The position numbers and the translations under genes were made by a program. The notes beneath the pieces were generated by a model that did no database searches, had not been told where the DNA came from, and saw only the letters and a list, made by a program, of their open reading frames with translations. Positions 54,049 to 62,836 of a stretch of DNA of 64,000 nt are shown in pieces. Source of the DNA: JALHOQ01 sp038144835 (GTDB lineage: Bacteria; Bdellovibrionota; Bdellovibrionia; Bdellovibrionales; UBA1609); NCBI GenBank assembly GCA_038144835.1, contig JAYQON010000001.1, forward strand, positions 40,443 to 104,442. Reading direction: 5' to 3'. The first letter of the stretch is position 1; each line of letters begins with the position of its first letter.

Positions 54049-56055
54049 CTACTTGCTGTCGGTCACGAAAGCCTCTTTGTAAGCACCAAAAAGTTTTTGT
54101 GAAAAAGAAGGCACATGATCAGCATTAAACGTTAGAGGATGAATCACTAAGCGGGGATAAGTTGGCGGTGTACTGTGAAAATACTGCTCTGCTTTCTTCA
54201 TGGTTTCGAAAGGCAAAATCTTAGAGTCATGTTTAGCGGTGATATTGGATCGAATCAGGTAGAAAAAAGTTGAAATGTCGCGCTCTCCGCGAAGGCTAAA
54301 GTTGACAGATTGAGAAACAGGATCAAATGCATCTACGGTCGACGTGTCGCGCGCTCTCTCAAAGACATGCACGTATAACTCTTGAATACTTGTGTTTCTT
54401 CGTTCCGGGCTGCAAATGTAGAGTCCGTTTTCGGCTCCGTCGCGCGTATCCAGAAAGGTATTAACCATCACTGCTTTTGGGACGACTTGCAAACAAGAAA
54501 CTGCAGAAGCAAGCGGAAGATTGAGAGCGTTGGCATTGAAGTCAAGACTTGTGACCATTCCTCCAATCATGCTTTCTGAAGATGACCTGCTCAGAGAGTT
54601 ATTAATTGAATATGACCAGTCTACTCCGTGTATAGCCAGTCCAAAGGCTTCGAGGGGCTTGAGCAGCAAGGCTTGGGGTTTGAAGGTCCAGTTGTAAAAA
54701 ACATCTGCGGAGCGAGCGCGGTTGACCATGAAGTTGACCATCATATTAAAACTGGGGCTACGCGAAAAAATCCGTTCAACAGCTCTTTGTCCATCAAGCT
54801 TGCGTATATGGGTTACACGTGAGAGGGTCATAATGTCTTCTGGATTTTCAGCACATTTGGCAATCCGGTGCGCGACAACTCTCAGGGCTGAAGACCTAAT
54901 TGAACGTAAACTAATATTTTTTTGATATTGCTGATTGCGCTCGAACATTAAAGCACAAAGCACAGGCATAAGTTTTTTTAAATTCTCATTGAGCGCTAGA
55001 GCTCCGATGCCTTCTTGAGCGAAAATCTGTTCAAGGAGCACTCGCGCCTCAGCTCTGGGAATCCACTGCTTACTTAGACGGTCAACGGAGCTGTCTTCGC
55101 TAGAAACGTAGTGCAATCGAAATTGCCGGGCATATTCGGAGGGCTCTAAAAAAGACTGCGAATAAAGCAGCTTTCTTTCTCGATAGATTCGTGCTGAAGC
55201 GACATAATCGCTTAGGCTTTGATTGAAAAAAGGATTGAGGGAAGAGGGGGCGTCATCAGGATTTCTTTCTGAGCGTCCACTAGATAAAAAGGGAACAAAG
55301 GGCATTTCAACGAGATAAGGTTCGATTCCTTGCATGGGCTCAATGATGCTGCGGCTTGGGTCAGGCTGGCGATTGTCGGCGGATAGTTGTATGCAAGGAA
55401 TGACTTCGCCGCTATCTTTTGTCGAACATTCCTTTTTGAGAGGGATCAGTTCAATATACAAATGGTTTATAAGAGTTGTGGCGGTGATATTTGGAAAGCG
55501 TAAAGTGACTGAACGGCTGAATCTCCCACCGGTGGCTTTTACAAACATAGAAGTTGAAGTTACATACCGATCATAAGGAGATTCTTGTTTAAGCCCAGCG
55601 GCAGGTCGAAAAATGTTTTTTGCTTCTTTTAAAACGACGGCCATATTAAGTTTGTACCAACCGTTGGGAATATGAGTCTCCTCTCCATCAGTTCGACGAG
55701 CCCCAAGGTTGAAGGTAAATGAATAGGTGTAATCGATACCAAAGCCGAGATTTGGGTCGACGACATAGTCCATAAAGTTAGTTTCGCGCGCATAGCTAAT
55801 TGTCGCCGGCCAAAGCTGAACAATTGAACTTGTTGAAGATCTACGGTTAGGGGAGAGCGCAGGTTGATTATAACGGGCGCCCAGGTCACCGGAATTGTAA
55901 AGCTGTGCCATGCTTTCAACTTGGGAATTTGTCTGTGCCCGGTGTTGTGCGCTGACAGAAATAGACGTGATAGCAATCGTTACAGATATAATTAGAGAAA
56001 TTGCCGCCGCTAAATGTCGTACTGCTAGGCGCAAAATTGTCTCTGGGAAACCCAT
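54049..56055 (-). CDS. Large exported protein of unknown function
   Basis: A 668-residue protein with a cleavable signal (ISVSA|Q about residue 37). The body shows no recognised domain. It is moderately rich in aromatic and basic residues. It ends 2 bp after the convergent TadG-like gene. The starts and neighbours suggest an exported product, perhaps tied to the adjacent secreted cluster. Confidence 0.55.
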   Translation of the reverse strand: MGFPETILRLAVRHLAAAISLIISVTIAITSISVSAQHRAQTNSQVESMAQLYNSGDLGARYNQPALSPNRRSSTSSIVQLWPATISYARETNFMDYVVDPNLGFGIDYTYSFTFNLGARRTDGEETHIPNGWYKLNMAVVLKEAKNIFRPAAGLKQESPYDRYVTSTSMFVKATGGRFSRSVTLRFPNITATTLINHLYIELIPLKKECSTKDSGEVIPCIQLSADNRQPDPSRSIIEPMQGIEPYLVEMPFVPFLSSGRSERNPDDAPSSLNPFFNQSLSDYVASARIYRERKLLYSQSFLEPSEYARQFRLHYVSSEDSSVDRLSKQWIPRAEARVLLEQIFAQEGIGALALNENLKKLMPVLCALMFERNQQYQKNISLRSIRSSALRVVAHRIAKCAENPEDIMTLSRVTHIRKLDGQRAVERIFSRSPSFNMMVNFMVNRARSADVFYNWTFKPQALLLKPLEAFGLAIHGVDWSYSINNSLSRSSSESMIGGMVTSLDFNANALNLPLASAVSCLQVVPKAVMVNTFLDTRDGAENGLYICSPERRNTSIQELYVHVFERARDTSTVDAFDPVSQSVNFSLRGERDISTFFYLIRSNITAKHDSKILPFETMKKAEQYFHSTPPTYPRLVIHPLTFNADHVPSFSQKLFGAYKEAFVTDSK

Positions 56056-56190
56056 AAATTTGTTCCTCGCCCTGTCCGTGGGGCATGAGTGACATCCGTT
56101 TCAATTTTGATGCCTAGGACAAGGCTGTATTTCTTGATCTCTTACGGGCACGCGTTCTGCAATTACCGCAGGCGTTGAGGGTTGGATGTT

Positions 56191-57063
56191 ATGAAAGCTC
56201 ATGAAGTATTTTCGCTCGTCTTCTGCGGTCTTGTTTGCGCGGGTCCCGTATCAGCTAATGTGATCGGTCCGGTTGATGATCGAGGGACTTTGAGTCAGAA
56301 GGCACCAGAAATCTGTCGAGCTCAGCCAGAGCTATGTTTACAGCCATCCGAAAGGGAGAGGCTTCGACAAACAACTGGATACGTTTATTGCCCGGGTGGA
56401 AAGTTTGGCAACGAAGCCATGGCCTCAGGGTTTATGGTATCGCGTAACTATTTGGTAACTACTGCGCACACTTTTATTGATTCTGAAGGGCGTTGGCGAG
56501 AACCTTTGGCAGATTGTTTTTTTCAGAATCAAGCATCACCGTCTGTGCGACTAAAATTCAGATTTGATGCTCAAAGTTTTAAATACGGTCAAGCCTTTCC
56601 AGTTTTACGTGGCCAGATGGATTACGCCATTGTTCGTCTGGCAGAAACTTTTACCGGCAAGACAGAGCCTCTGCCGATTTATGTGGAGGGGCCCGCTCTA
56701 GCAGTAGGTCAGCCTATTCTTGGAGTGACAGCCGCTCAGGAAGATCTATGGCAAAAAGTTGATCCCAATGAGCCCATTATTAGAGCGTGTGAGATCATGG
56801 ACCGAGACTACAAAGGTGATGGTTTACCCTCCGCAATTATCAGCGACTGTGACAACACTGCGTTTGGTTCAGGTGGACCGAATTTGGTGCGTAAGAATGG
56901 CCGCTTATTCATCATTGGATTAATGGTTGGTTCTGGGACCAAAGATAAATACCTAGCGCCCTATAGTCGCTCGGGGCAAAGTTTCACATTTTCGTTAGCC
57001 TTTGATGGGCATCTGCTTCGAGATTTGCGCCTTCTAGCGAAAGATATTCTTAGTTCTGATTAA
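56191..57063 (+). CDS. Trypsin-like serine protease, exported
   Basis: A chymotrypsin-fold protease with signal peptide MKAHEVFSLVFCGLVCAG (~290 residues). The catalytic triad is recognisable: TTAHTF (His), MDYAIVRL (Asp) and AFGSGGP (Ser; GSGGP in place of GDSGGP). The ATG at 56191 is preferred; a TTG lies three codons before. Secreted proteases are common in predatory bacteria, but the target is unknown. Confidence 0.78.
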   Translation: MKAHEVFSLVFCGLVCAGPVSANVIGPVDDRGTLSQKAPEICRAQPELCLQPSERERLRQTTGYVYCPGGKFGNEAMASGFMVSRNYLVTTAHTFIDSEGRWREPLADCFFQNQASPSVRLKFRFDAQSFKYGQAFPVLRGQMDYAIVRLAETFTGKTEPLPIYVEGPALAVGQPILGVTAAQEDLWQKVDPNEPIIRACEIMDRDYKGDGLPSAIISDCDNTAFGSGGPNLVRKNGRLFIIGLMVGSGTKDKYLAPYSRSGQSFTFSLAFDGHLLRDLRLLAKDILSSD

Positions 57064-57078
57064 GTAAAATTTCTTAGA

Positions 57079-57095
57079 TGTCTCAAGTTGAGACA
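57079..57095. promoter_or_regulatory. 17-bp palindrome, copy 2 of GTCTCAA-N-TTGAGAC
   Basis: A perfect 8-bp inverted repeat about one base, 62 bp before the ATG of the Cys-rich exported gene. It shares its 14 symmetrical core bases with copy 1 at 45005-45019. A dimeric DNA-binding protein's operator is a plausible reading. Confidence 0.4.
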
Positions 57096-57157
57096 ATAGG
57101 GGCCAGAAAAGCAGGAAAGTCGCCGAAAGCAGCCGGAAAACTGCAATAATTGAAGTT

Positions 57158-58738
57158 ATGAAGGGTGCCTCCGTCCTGGTTTTGTCTTTATTTTTTTGCG
57201 AGCACGTAGTGTTGGCGCAAACAAATGCGTGTGACGGCATCGGCGAGAAAATGGCTTATTACAGGCTTTGTTTGGGTGAGGAGACCAAAAAATTAAAAGA
57301 GCAGATCCAAACAACTTGTACCGAGGCTGCTGGTACTGATCCAAGTGAACTTGATATATGCCGTAATTCAGCCTCCGCTGAAACAATCAGCTCTACAGCT
57401 CAGTCCAATTGCAAACTACGCGCAAAGCTGGACGAACCTTGTCCAACAAGTCCGCCCGTAAGTGAGTTGTCTGACAGTGCGGATAGCGGTGCAAAAAAGG
57501 GCAAGCCCCAGCCCGTGCCAACGGCAAAAAATCCGAAGCCCAAAAAACCGGTTGATAAAAATAAAAAAGATCGCGACTCCTCGGAGAGGAGTTCGGCGAT
57601 GGATGAGGCTGATGAAGACCTCGAAACGTGCAAGAAAGAAGAAAATTTAGCAATTCGTTGCTGTCAAAACCCTATGTCTTGCTCCAGCCAACTCAGTGCC
57701 GCTGACCGAGGCAGTTTGAATCAGGTTAATGGATTACTTTCTGGTCAAGGCCCAGGGCAATTAGGGACACAGGAGTATTGCCGCCAACTTTCCTTGCTAT
57801 CGAGCTCTGGCAGTAGCATCAACTCAGGGTTTTCAGCAATTTGTATTTCTAACCAAACTCAGTGCACCTCAACATGCGGCAACTTGATTACAAAATATGA
57901 GCGACTCCTCGATCGTTGTGATAGCTGTGATAGTGAATCGGTTTATGAAAGCGTTTTGCAACGCTTAACAGCTGGGCGAAATTCGTGTTCGCGGCTAAGA
58001 GCTAATGCCGACAAATTGGGGTCGAATGGTGTCGCAATGGCTAACCCTTCAGCTTATGCGCAGTATTGTCAGTCGACAGCTTCAGCATTCCCTCAGGGAG
58101 CGAATTATCCTCCGGGCTCTGTACCGTCCACCAATGATTCCTACGGTTGTGCCTTAAATCCGCAATCGCCGGAATGTCGAGCTATTGAGCCCAAAGACAG
58201 TAAGGGTGAATTGAGTTTTTCCAATGAACCCAGCAAAGATCCTGCTTTCAATCTTTCTGGGGTAGATCCCGCTATGAGCAAAATTTCCCAGGATTCAGAG
58301 GCCAAACCTTCACAAGTTGTAAGCGTTAAATCTATTCCCAACGGAGGAGGGGGAAGCTTTGGAGGCGGTGGCAGTTCGCAAAATGCGCAACTGGATGACA
58401 TGGGTGGAAAATTAGGGCCCGGTCATAATACGGATATTGAACAAGGATTTCGCTCGGGCAGTGGTTATAGCTACGGCGGCGCTGGCGGAAGCCTCGAACC
58501 GCAAAGCTCCGGTAGAGGATACTCTGCAACCGGCTCAGACTTTGGTAGCAACACCCCTGTTGAGGTAGGTGTGGATCTTAGAAACTACTTGCCCGGAGGT
58601 AAGCGAGACCCTGCTCGCCGTCTAGCGGGCAATAGTGTCCGGGCTGAGATCAATTCTAAGGAGCAGGACATTTGGCAAAAGATTTCGAATAAATTGACGG
58701 AACGGTGTCGCTTGGGTCGTTTATGGCGCTGTCGTTAA
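57158..58738 (+). CDS. Large Cys-rich exported protein
   Basis: A 526-residue protein with signal peptide MKGASVLVLSLFFCEHVVLA. More than 25 Cys are scattered, with pairs such as RCCQNP and DRCDSCDS, suggesting many disulphides. A Lys/Pro-rich linker lies at about 112-140, and a Gly-rich stretch (GGGGSFGGGGSS) at about 395-410. The C-terminus is basic. No domain is recognised. Co-oriented with the protease and next gene. Confidence 0.6.
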   Translation: MKGASVLVLSLFFCEHVVLAQTNACDGIGEKMAYYRLCLGEETKKLKEQIQTTCTEAAGTDPSELDICRNSASAETISSTAQSNCKLRAKLDEPCPTSPPVSELSDSADSGAKKGKPQPVPTAKNPKPKKPVDKNKKDRDSSERSSAMDEADEDLETCKKEENLAIRCCQNPMSCSSQLSAADRGSLNQVNGLLSGQGPGQLGTQEYCRQLSLLSSSGSSINSGFSAICISNQTQCTSTCGNLITKYERLLDRCDSCDSESVYESVLQRLTAGRNSCSRLRANADKLGSNGVAMANPSAYAQYCQSTASAFPQGANYPPGSVPSTNDSYGCALNPQSPECRAIEPKDSKGELSFSNEPSKDPAFNLSGVDPAMSKISQDSEAKPSQVVSVKSIPNGGGGSFGGGGSSQNAQLDDMGGKLGPGHNTDIEQGFRSGSGYSYGGAGGSLEPQSSGRGYSATGSDFGSNTPVEVGVDLRNYLPGGKRDPARRLAGNSVRAEINSKEQDIWQKISNKLTERCRLGRLWRCR

Positions 58739-58771
58739 TGTCATTTATGATGAATTTTAGGGGATATATCT

Positions 58772-59791
58772 ATGTGGCATAAATTGTTTTTGATACTCGC
58801 TCTGTTTTCAGTGAACTTTGCGGTGGCACAAAGCCAACAAGATAGCGCTGATATTCAACGTTTGATGGAGCAAGAAAGAGCTCGTCAAGAGGCAGAAGCA
58901 CGCAGGAGAGCGGCTCAACAGCAGGCGAATTCAATTAACCCGTCCGCCCTCACCGGAAAAGATTCACAAAAAAAGGGAGCTGGCGCAAACACGGCGGCTG
59001 GAATTGCGCTGATCGCGACAGGAACGGCCATGATGGCAAATCCACCAACGGTGCCGCCGGGCGCGGCACTGGTAGCCATGGGTATCTTAGCCTTAATGCA
59101 GGCTGATCATGATAAAAAGGCCGCAAATGCGTCGGCAACAACAGCTAATGCCAGTCAGTTGAGCGGCGCTACCTACACCAATCCAACAGACCCTAGCGGG
59201 CAGTTTGGATTCAGTGATCCGCGAATTGCGCAAGCTCAAAAACAACTGCAAGCTGCGGGATACAAAATGACATCCAAGGGGCTTCATCATCCAGATGGCT
59301 CTTTTACGCCGGCGACGGCTTTTAACTCGCCTTCCTCAATGGCAGCTGCCGGTCTTGATGAAAATACGATCAAAGAGACGCAAAAAGCGCTGGGCGCAGT
59401 CAATGAAGAAATCTCCAAATACAAGGTTTCCTCAGTCGCCGTTGATACGGGTGCGGGTGGAGCTGGAGCTTCCTCAGAGGCTTCGGTTAATGAAGAACAG
59501 CCGTCGTCTTCAGTTTTCAACCCGTTTGGTCTTAGCAGTGATCAAAAGAAGGCTTTGATGGCTGGAAAAACCGTCATGTTTGATGGAGAACCGATCGCCG
59601 TTTCTGGAAGCAATATTTTTGACTTAGTTCACGTTGCATACCAGACACGTCGAAATGGCAACCAGTTTATCGAAACTGAAAATTTGCGTGGCTCTCGCAG
59701 AGAGATCAGTGTGCGAGGCCCGGCGAGTATAGGCTCCTCGCCAACTAAAGTCCCGTTAAGGCCAGTTGAAAGTCGAGCCCCAAACCGTTAG
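58772..59791 (+). CDS. Exported Ala/Gln-rich protein of unknown function
   Basis: A 339-residue protein with signal peptide (MWHKLFLILALFSVNFAVA). A charged coiled-coil-like segment (LMEQERARQEAEARRRAAQQQ) follows, then two Ala/Gly/Pro-rich hydrophobic stretches (about 74-112) and a low-complexity Ser/Ala/Gly region. No family recognised. It follows the Cys-rich gene by 33 bp and likely shares its operon. It is convergent with murU-like (2 bp apart). Confidence 0.55.
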   Translation: MWHKLFLILALFSVNFAVAQSQQDSADIQRLMEQERARQEAEARRRAAQQQANSINPSALTGKDSQKKGAGANTAAGIALIATGTAMMANPPTVPPGAALVAMGILALMQADHDKKAANASATTANASQLSGATYTNPTDPSGQFGFSDPRIAQAQKQLQAAGYKMTSKGLHHPDGSFTPATAFNSPSSMAAAGLDENTIKETQKALGAVNEEISKYKVSSVAVDTGAGGAGASSEASVNEEQPSSSVFNPFGLSSDQKKALMAGKTVMFDGEPIAVSGSNIFDLVHVAYQTRRNGNQFIETENLRGSRREISVRGPASIGSSPTKVPLRPVESRAPNR

Positions 59792-59793
59792 CT

Positions 59794-60777
59794 CTAGATG
59801 TAAACCTGCTCATGCACATGGGTGCCACCGGTGACTCGGCTGCCGGGTAGTAGTACGCTGTCTTCCACTCTAGCATGAGGTTGAATTTCTACTTCTGCGC
59901 CAATGACATAAAAGCCCGCGAGAATGCATGAGGGCGCAATTTTGGCTGTGGGATGAATCAGACCGCAGCCTTCATTAGTTACCTTGAGTTCGCTTTCAGG
60001 AGTGAATCTATTCAATATAGTACTTAAGCATAGTCCAAGCGAAGAGCGTTCGCGTAGGTGTTGCAAGCATTCGTGAGTGGCTTTTAAATAATCGGCCGTG
60101 TTTCCTGTTTCAAACCACCTAAGATCATCGGCTCGATAGGCCATGATCTTATCTCCCTTGGCGATTCTTGGTTCGAGAACATCATAGATGATATTTGATT
60201 CTTCCGCAGGTAAAAAATCCCAAACCCTATCCGATAGCAACATGAAGGATGCATAATGCAGGCATTCGAGGCCTTCTGCCGGAGATTTTTTGCCAAAGCC
60301 GCAAACGCGCCCAGACGAATCCAGCCACACGCCTGGAATCCGCGAGCCAACTCCATCCAAAGGACAAACCAAAAGTGTGGCTAAAGCATTTTCAGAAATG
60401 TGCAGTTGTTGCATTTTTTCCAGCAAGGAGGGTCGTTCGCAAAGAATTACACCATCACCATTTGCGAGCGCAAAAGAATCAGAGCCTTGAAGAAAAAATC
60501 GAGAGTTCCAAATCCCTCCGCCACTACCCAAAATTTTTGTCTCGTGAGAAAAATGCAGGCGAGTCTCAGGGGCAACGGTAGCCATAACTGCACGTCTCAC
60601 GGTCTCAGGCAAGTGGTGGGTATTAAATGTCAGCTCATCAAGACCAAGAGTGTCCAGCCAGTAGTATGGAAAAGCCAACATCGGCACATTCAAAAATTCG
60701 ATTGCCGGCTTCGCGAGAGCGAGTGTGAGTGGGCGCAGGCGCTCGCCGAGTCCCGCAGAGAGTATTATTGCGCGCAT
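59794..60777 (-). CDS. murU: Nucleotidyltransferase with hexapeptide tail (MurU-like)
   Basis: The N-terminal GlmU/MurU-like NTP transferase motif is AGLGERLRPLTLALAKPAIEF. A C-terminal hexapeptide-type region (about 265-327) makes it 327 residues, longer than MurU (~220). In Pseudomonas the AmgK-MurU pair converts MurNAc to UDP-MurNAc, bypassing MurA. The amgK-like gene lies directly upstream (13-bp overlap). The substrate is inferred from that pairing. Confidence 0.8.
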   Translation of the reverse strand: MRAIILSAGLGERLRPLTLALAKPAIEFLNVPMLAFPYYWLDTLGLDELTFNTHHLPETVRRAVMATVAPETRLHFSHETKILGSGGGIWNSRFFLQGSDSFALANGDGVILCERPSLLEKMQQLHISENALATLLVCPLDGVGSRIPGVWLDSSGRVCGFGKKSPAEGLECLHYASFMLLSDRVWDFLPAEESNIIYDVLEPRIAKGDKIMAYRADDLRWFETGNTADYLKATHECLQHLRERSSLGLCLSTILNRFTPESELKVTNEGCGLIHPTAKIAPSCILAGFYVIGAEVEIQPHARVEDSVLLPGSRVTGGTHVHEQVYI

Positions 60778-61796
60778 AACTCTTCGTAGTTTCGTTCGCT
60801 CAACCCAGCTTGGGAAAAAATCTGGCTCATCATTTTGTATCCTCCAACTTCAGAGAGAGCAGATTCCACCAGAGCGGCGGTGTGTTTCACGTACTTAAGA
60901 TAGCGTGTGTCATTTCGCATATTGAAAAAACTGGTGAAGCTACCACAGGCCTTAAAACAGCGTTGTATAATCTGAAGTTTAAAAATCTCTTCGAAGTCTG
61001 GTCGAATTGCCCCCTTAGGACCCACGGCCATTGCCTTATTCACGTAGTCGTCTTTGATCTGCTTTGAGACCTCTGGTGACAGGCGGACATAAGAGTCGTG
61101 CACCAAGCTCACCAAGTCGTATTGAATGGGGCCCAGCCTAGCATCTTGAAAATCAATCACGTAAATGCGGCCCAACTTCAGCATCAAATTGCGGGAATGA
61201 TAGTCTCGGTGGCAAACGAACTTGGGTTGTTTGTGTAAAGTTTCACAAATTTTATAGAATTCGTCTTGTAATACTTTATTGTCGCCTTCACTGAGCTGGA
61301 CGCCGCCGACTTTTTCAAAAAAATGTTCACGGGCGTAATTCATCTCCCACATAAACTTAGCGGTATCAAATTGAATTTTCTGGCAAATGCTCGACGAATC
61401 TGCCGATCGACTGGCTAAAAAATGAATTTTGATAATTTCATCGACTGCTTGACCATAAAACGGCAGCACCAGATTTTGGTTTTGATTTTCCCAAAATTTA
61501 CGTTCCAGAGTCAGATCGCCAAGATCTTCAAGGAGTATAACTCCGAGTTCTGGCGCTAAACCCTCAACTTTGGGCACACGTATATCCATGGCACAAAAAT
61601 GTTTTTGCACATTTAGGAATGGGTAGTTGTCTGGGTCGGAAAAGGGTTCCCAGCTCATCAATACACGAGATTGATTGTCATAAACAATCCTATAGTATTT
61701 GCGAGTGGACGCGTCCCCAGCCAACTGTAGACATTCAAATTCGGTCGTACCTATTTTAGCTGAGATGAAGTGTGAAATTTCTGGCGATAGCAGCAT
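60765..61796 (-). CDS. amgK: Anomeric sugar kinase AmgK-like (aminoglycoside phosphotransferase fold)
   Basis: A ~343-residue APH-fold kinase. The Brenner-type motif is HRDYHSRNLML, and the DFG-equivalent is VIDFQDARLGPIQYDLVSL. The length matches AmgK. Its neighbours, a MurU-like nucleotidyltransferase downstream (overlapping) and a sigma-54-like gene upstream (9-bp gap), suggest an operon for salvaging MurNAc/GlcNAc from cell wall. Assignment rests on fold plus neighbour. Confidence 0.82.
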   Translation of the reverse strand: MLLSPEISHFISAKIGTTEFECLQLAGDASTRKYYRIVYDNQSRVLMSWEPFSDPDNYPFLNVQKHFCAMDIRVPKVEGLAPELGVILLEDLGDLTLERKFWENQNQNLVLPFYGQAVDEIIKIHFLASRSADSSSICQKIQFDTAKFMWEMNYAREHFFEKVGGVQLSEGDNKVLQDEFYKICETLHKQPKFVCHRDYHSRNLMLKLGRIYVIDFQDARLGPIQYDLVSLVHDSYVRLSPEVSKQIKDDYVNKAMAVGPKGAIRPDFEEIFKLQIIQRCFKACGSFTSFFNMRNDTRYLKYVKHTAALVESALSEVGGYKMMSQIFSQAGLSERNYEELCAQ

Positions 61797-61805
61797 ATCC
61801 CCAGA

Positions 61806-62636
61806 TTATGAGGGATTTTGCGAAAGGCTGTCGAGAAAATATTGTATCAAGCCCTGTTCCTTGTACTCGCTGAAGGGACGAGTCATCTTGATGTAAGTTC
61901 GAGATAAAAGAGCAAGAAAATTTTTGTCAATGCGCTCATTCAGGCGGAGTAGAGAATATGCGATGGGTGAAGCGACCAGAAGTAGTGGACGATTCAGTGT
62001 GTCTTGCTCAGCAATATGCCGCAGAACTTGTTGCTCGGACCGAGTCAACATGAGGATGTCGGGCACGAAGAGAGAAACTGCTCCCATTTCTAGCAATTCA
62101 GAGGGTATCAGTCTCTTTTTAGCATCCAGATCGTTGTAATCTATAAAGGCGTAACGAGCACTCTGAGCATACAACTCGACTGCCAATTTGTGAGCTTCCA
62201 TGGGTTTTTCGGATTCGATGAGGCAATCGAGCCTCAAAATCCAGCGTTTGCTCGCTGCCGCTCTAGCCGGCAAATTTTTGCGACTGCGGTGTATGGGGAT
62301 TACATTTGAGGGAAGCTCCTCAATAGTAGCTTTAATTAGATTTTCAAGACGAGACAGTTCCTCGTTTTGGGTCCTCATGTTCTCAACGGCACCAATTATC
62401 GTTTTAAAAGTTTCGGTGATTTCTTGCCGGTGTTGTTCGGTAAGTGGGTCCGCCGAGCGTAAGCCCCAAATTCCGTGTCTGCTCATTTCCCATCCAAGAG
62501 CAAAATCTCCATCACTGAGTTCCGCGGGAGCAGTACCTAAAAACTGAAGATTAACTTTCAATTTGCTTTCAAAAAAGGCCTTTAACAGCCGCGCTGATTT
62601 GAGCCAGCGTGAATCTCCGACAATAGTTTCCGTCAT
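61806..62636 (-). CDS. Degenerate sigma-54-activator-like AAA+ protein
   Basis: A 276-residue protein whose C-terminal half aligns by eye with the AAA+ core of sigma-54 activators. SLFVPDI stands where Walker B TLFLDEI would be, LLLVASP for sensor I, and FLALLSRTYIKMTRPFSEYKEQG for the FRxDLYYRLNV...LRxR region. The Walker A loop and catalytic DE are missing, and no HTH is seen. It probably cannot hydrolyse ATP. It is 9 bp before amgK and follows a true activator gene, so it may be a regulatory partner. Inference. Confidence 0.6.
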   Translation of the reverse strand: MTETIVGDSRWLKSARLLKAFFESKLKVNLQFLGTAPAELSDGDFALGWEMSRHGIWGLRSADPLTEQHRQEITETFKTIIGAVENMRTQNEELSRLENLIKATIEELPSNVIPIHRSRKNLPARAAASKRWILRLDCLIESEKPMEAHKLAVELYAQSARYAFIDYNDLDAKKRLIPSELLEMGAVSLFVPDILMLTRSEQQVLRHIAEQDTLNRPLLLVASPIAYSLLRLNERIDKNFLALLSRTYIKMTRPFSEYKEQGLIQYFLDSLSQNPS

Positions 62637-62786
62637 AATGTACCAACCTGTAGGCTGGACCGATTACAAATGTCGTGCCTAAAACAACTCAAATCCACAA
62701 GGGTTACGCCAGCTTGGCGGATGAAAGAGAATGGACAACGAAGTATTTATTTCAGGTTTTTTGGGTCGAATGGTCGACTAAAGAAT

Positions 62787-62808
62787 AGCCCCGAGCGCAG
62801 ACGGGGCT
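62787..62808 (-). terminator. Hairpin after the sigma-54 activator gene
   Basis: A 7-bp stem (AGCCCCG ... CGGGGCT, 8-nt loop). On the minus strand it is followed by ATTCTTT, so it is a plausible terminator of the activator, and it precedes the degenerate gene. The T tract is short. Confidence 0.45.
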
Positions 62809-62836
62809 TAGGCAAAAACTCTTTTTGGGCAGTCGC

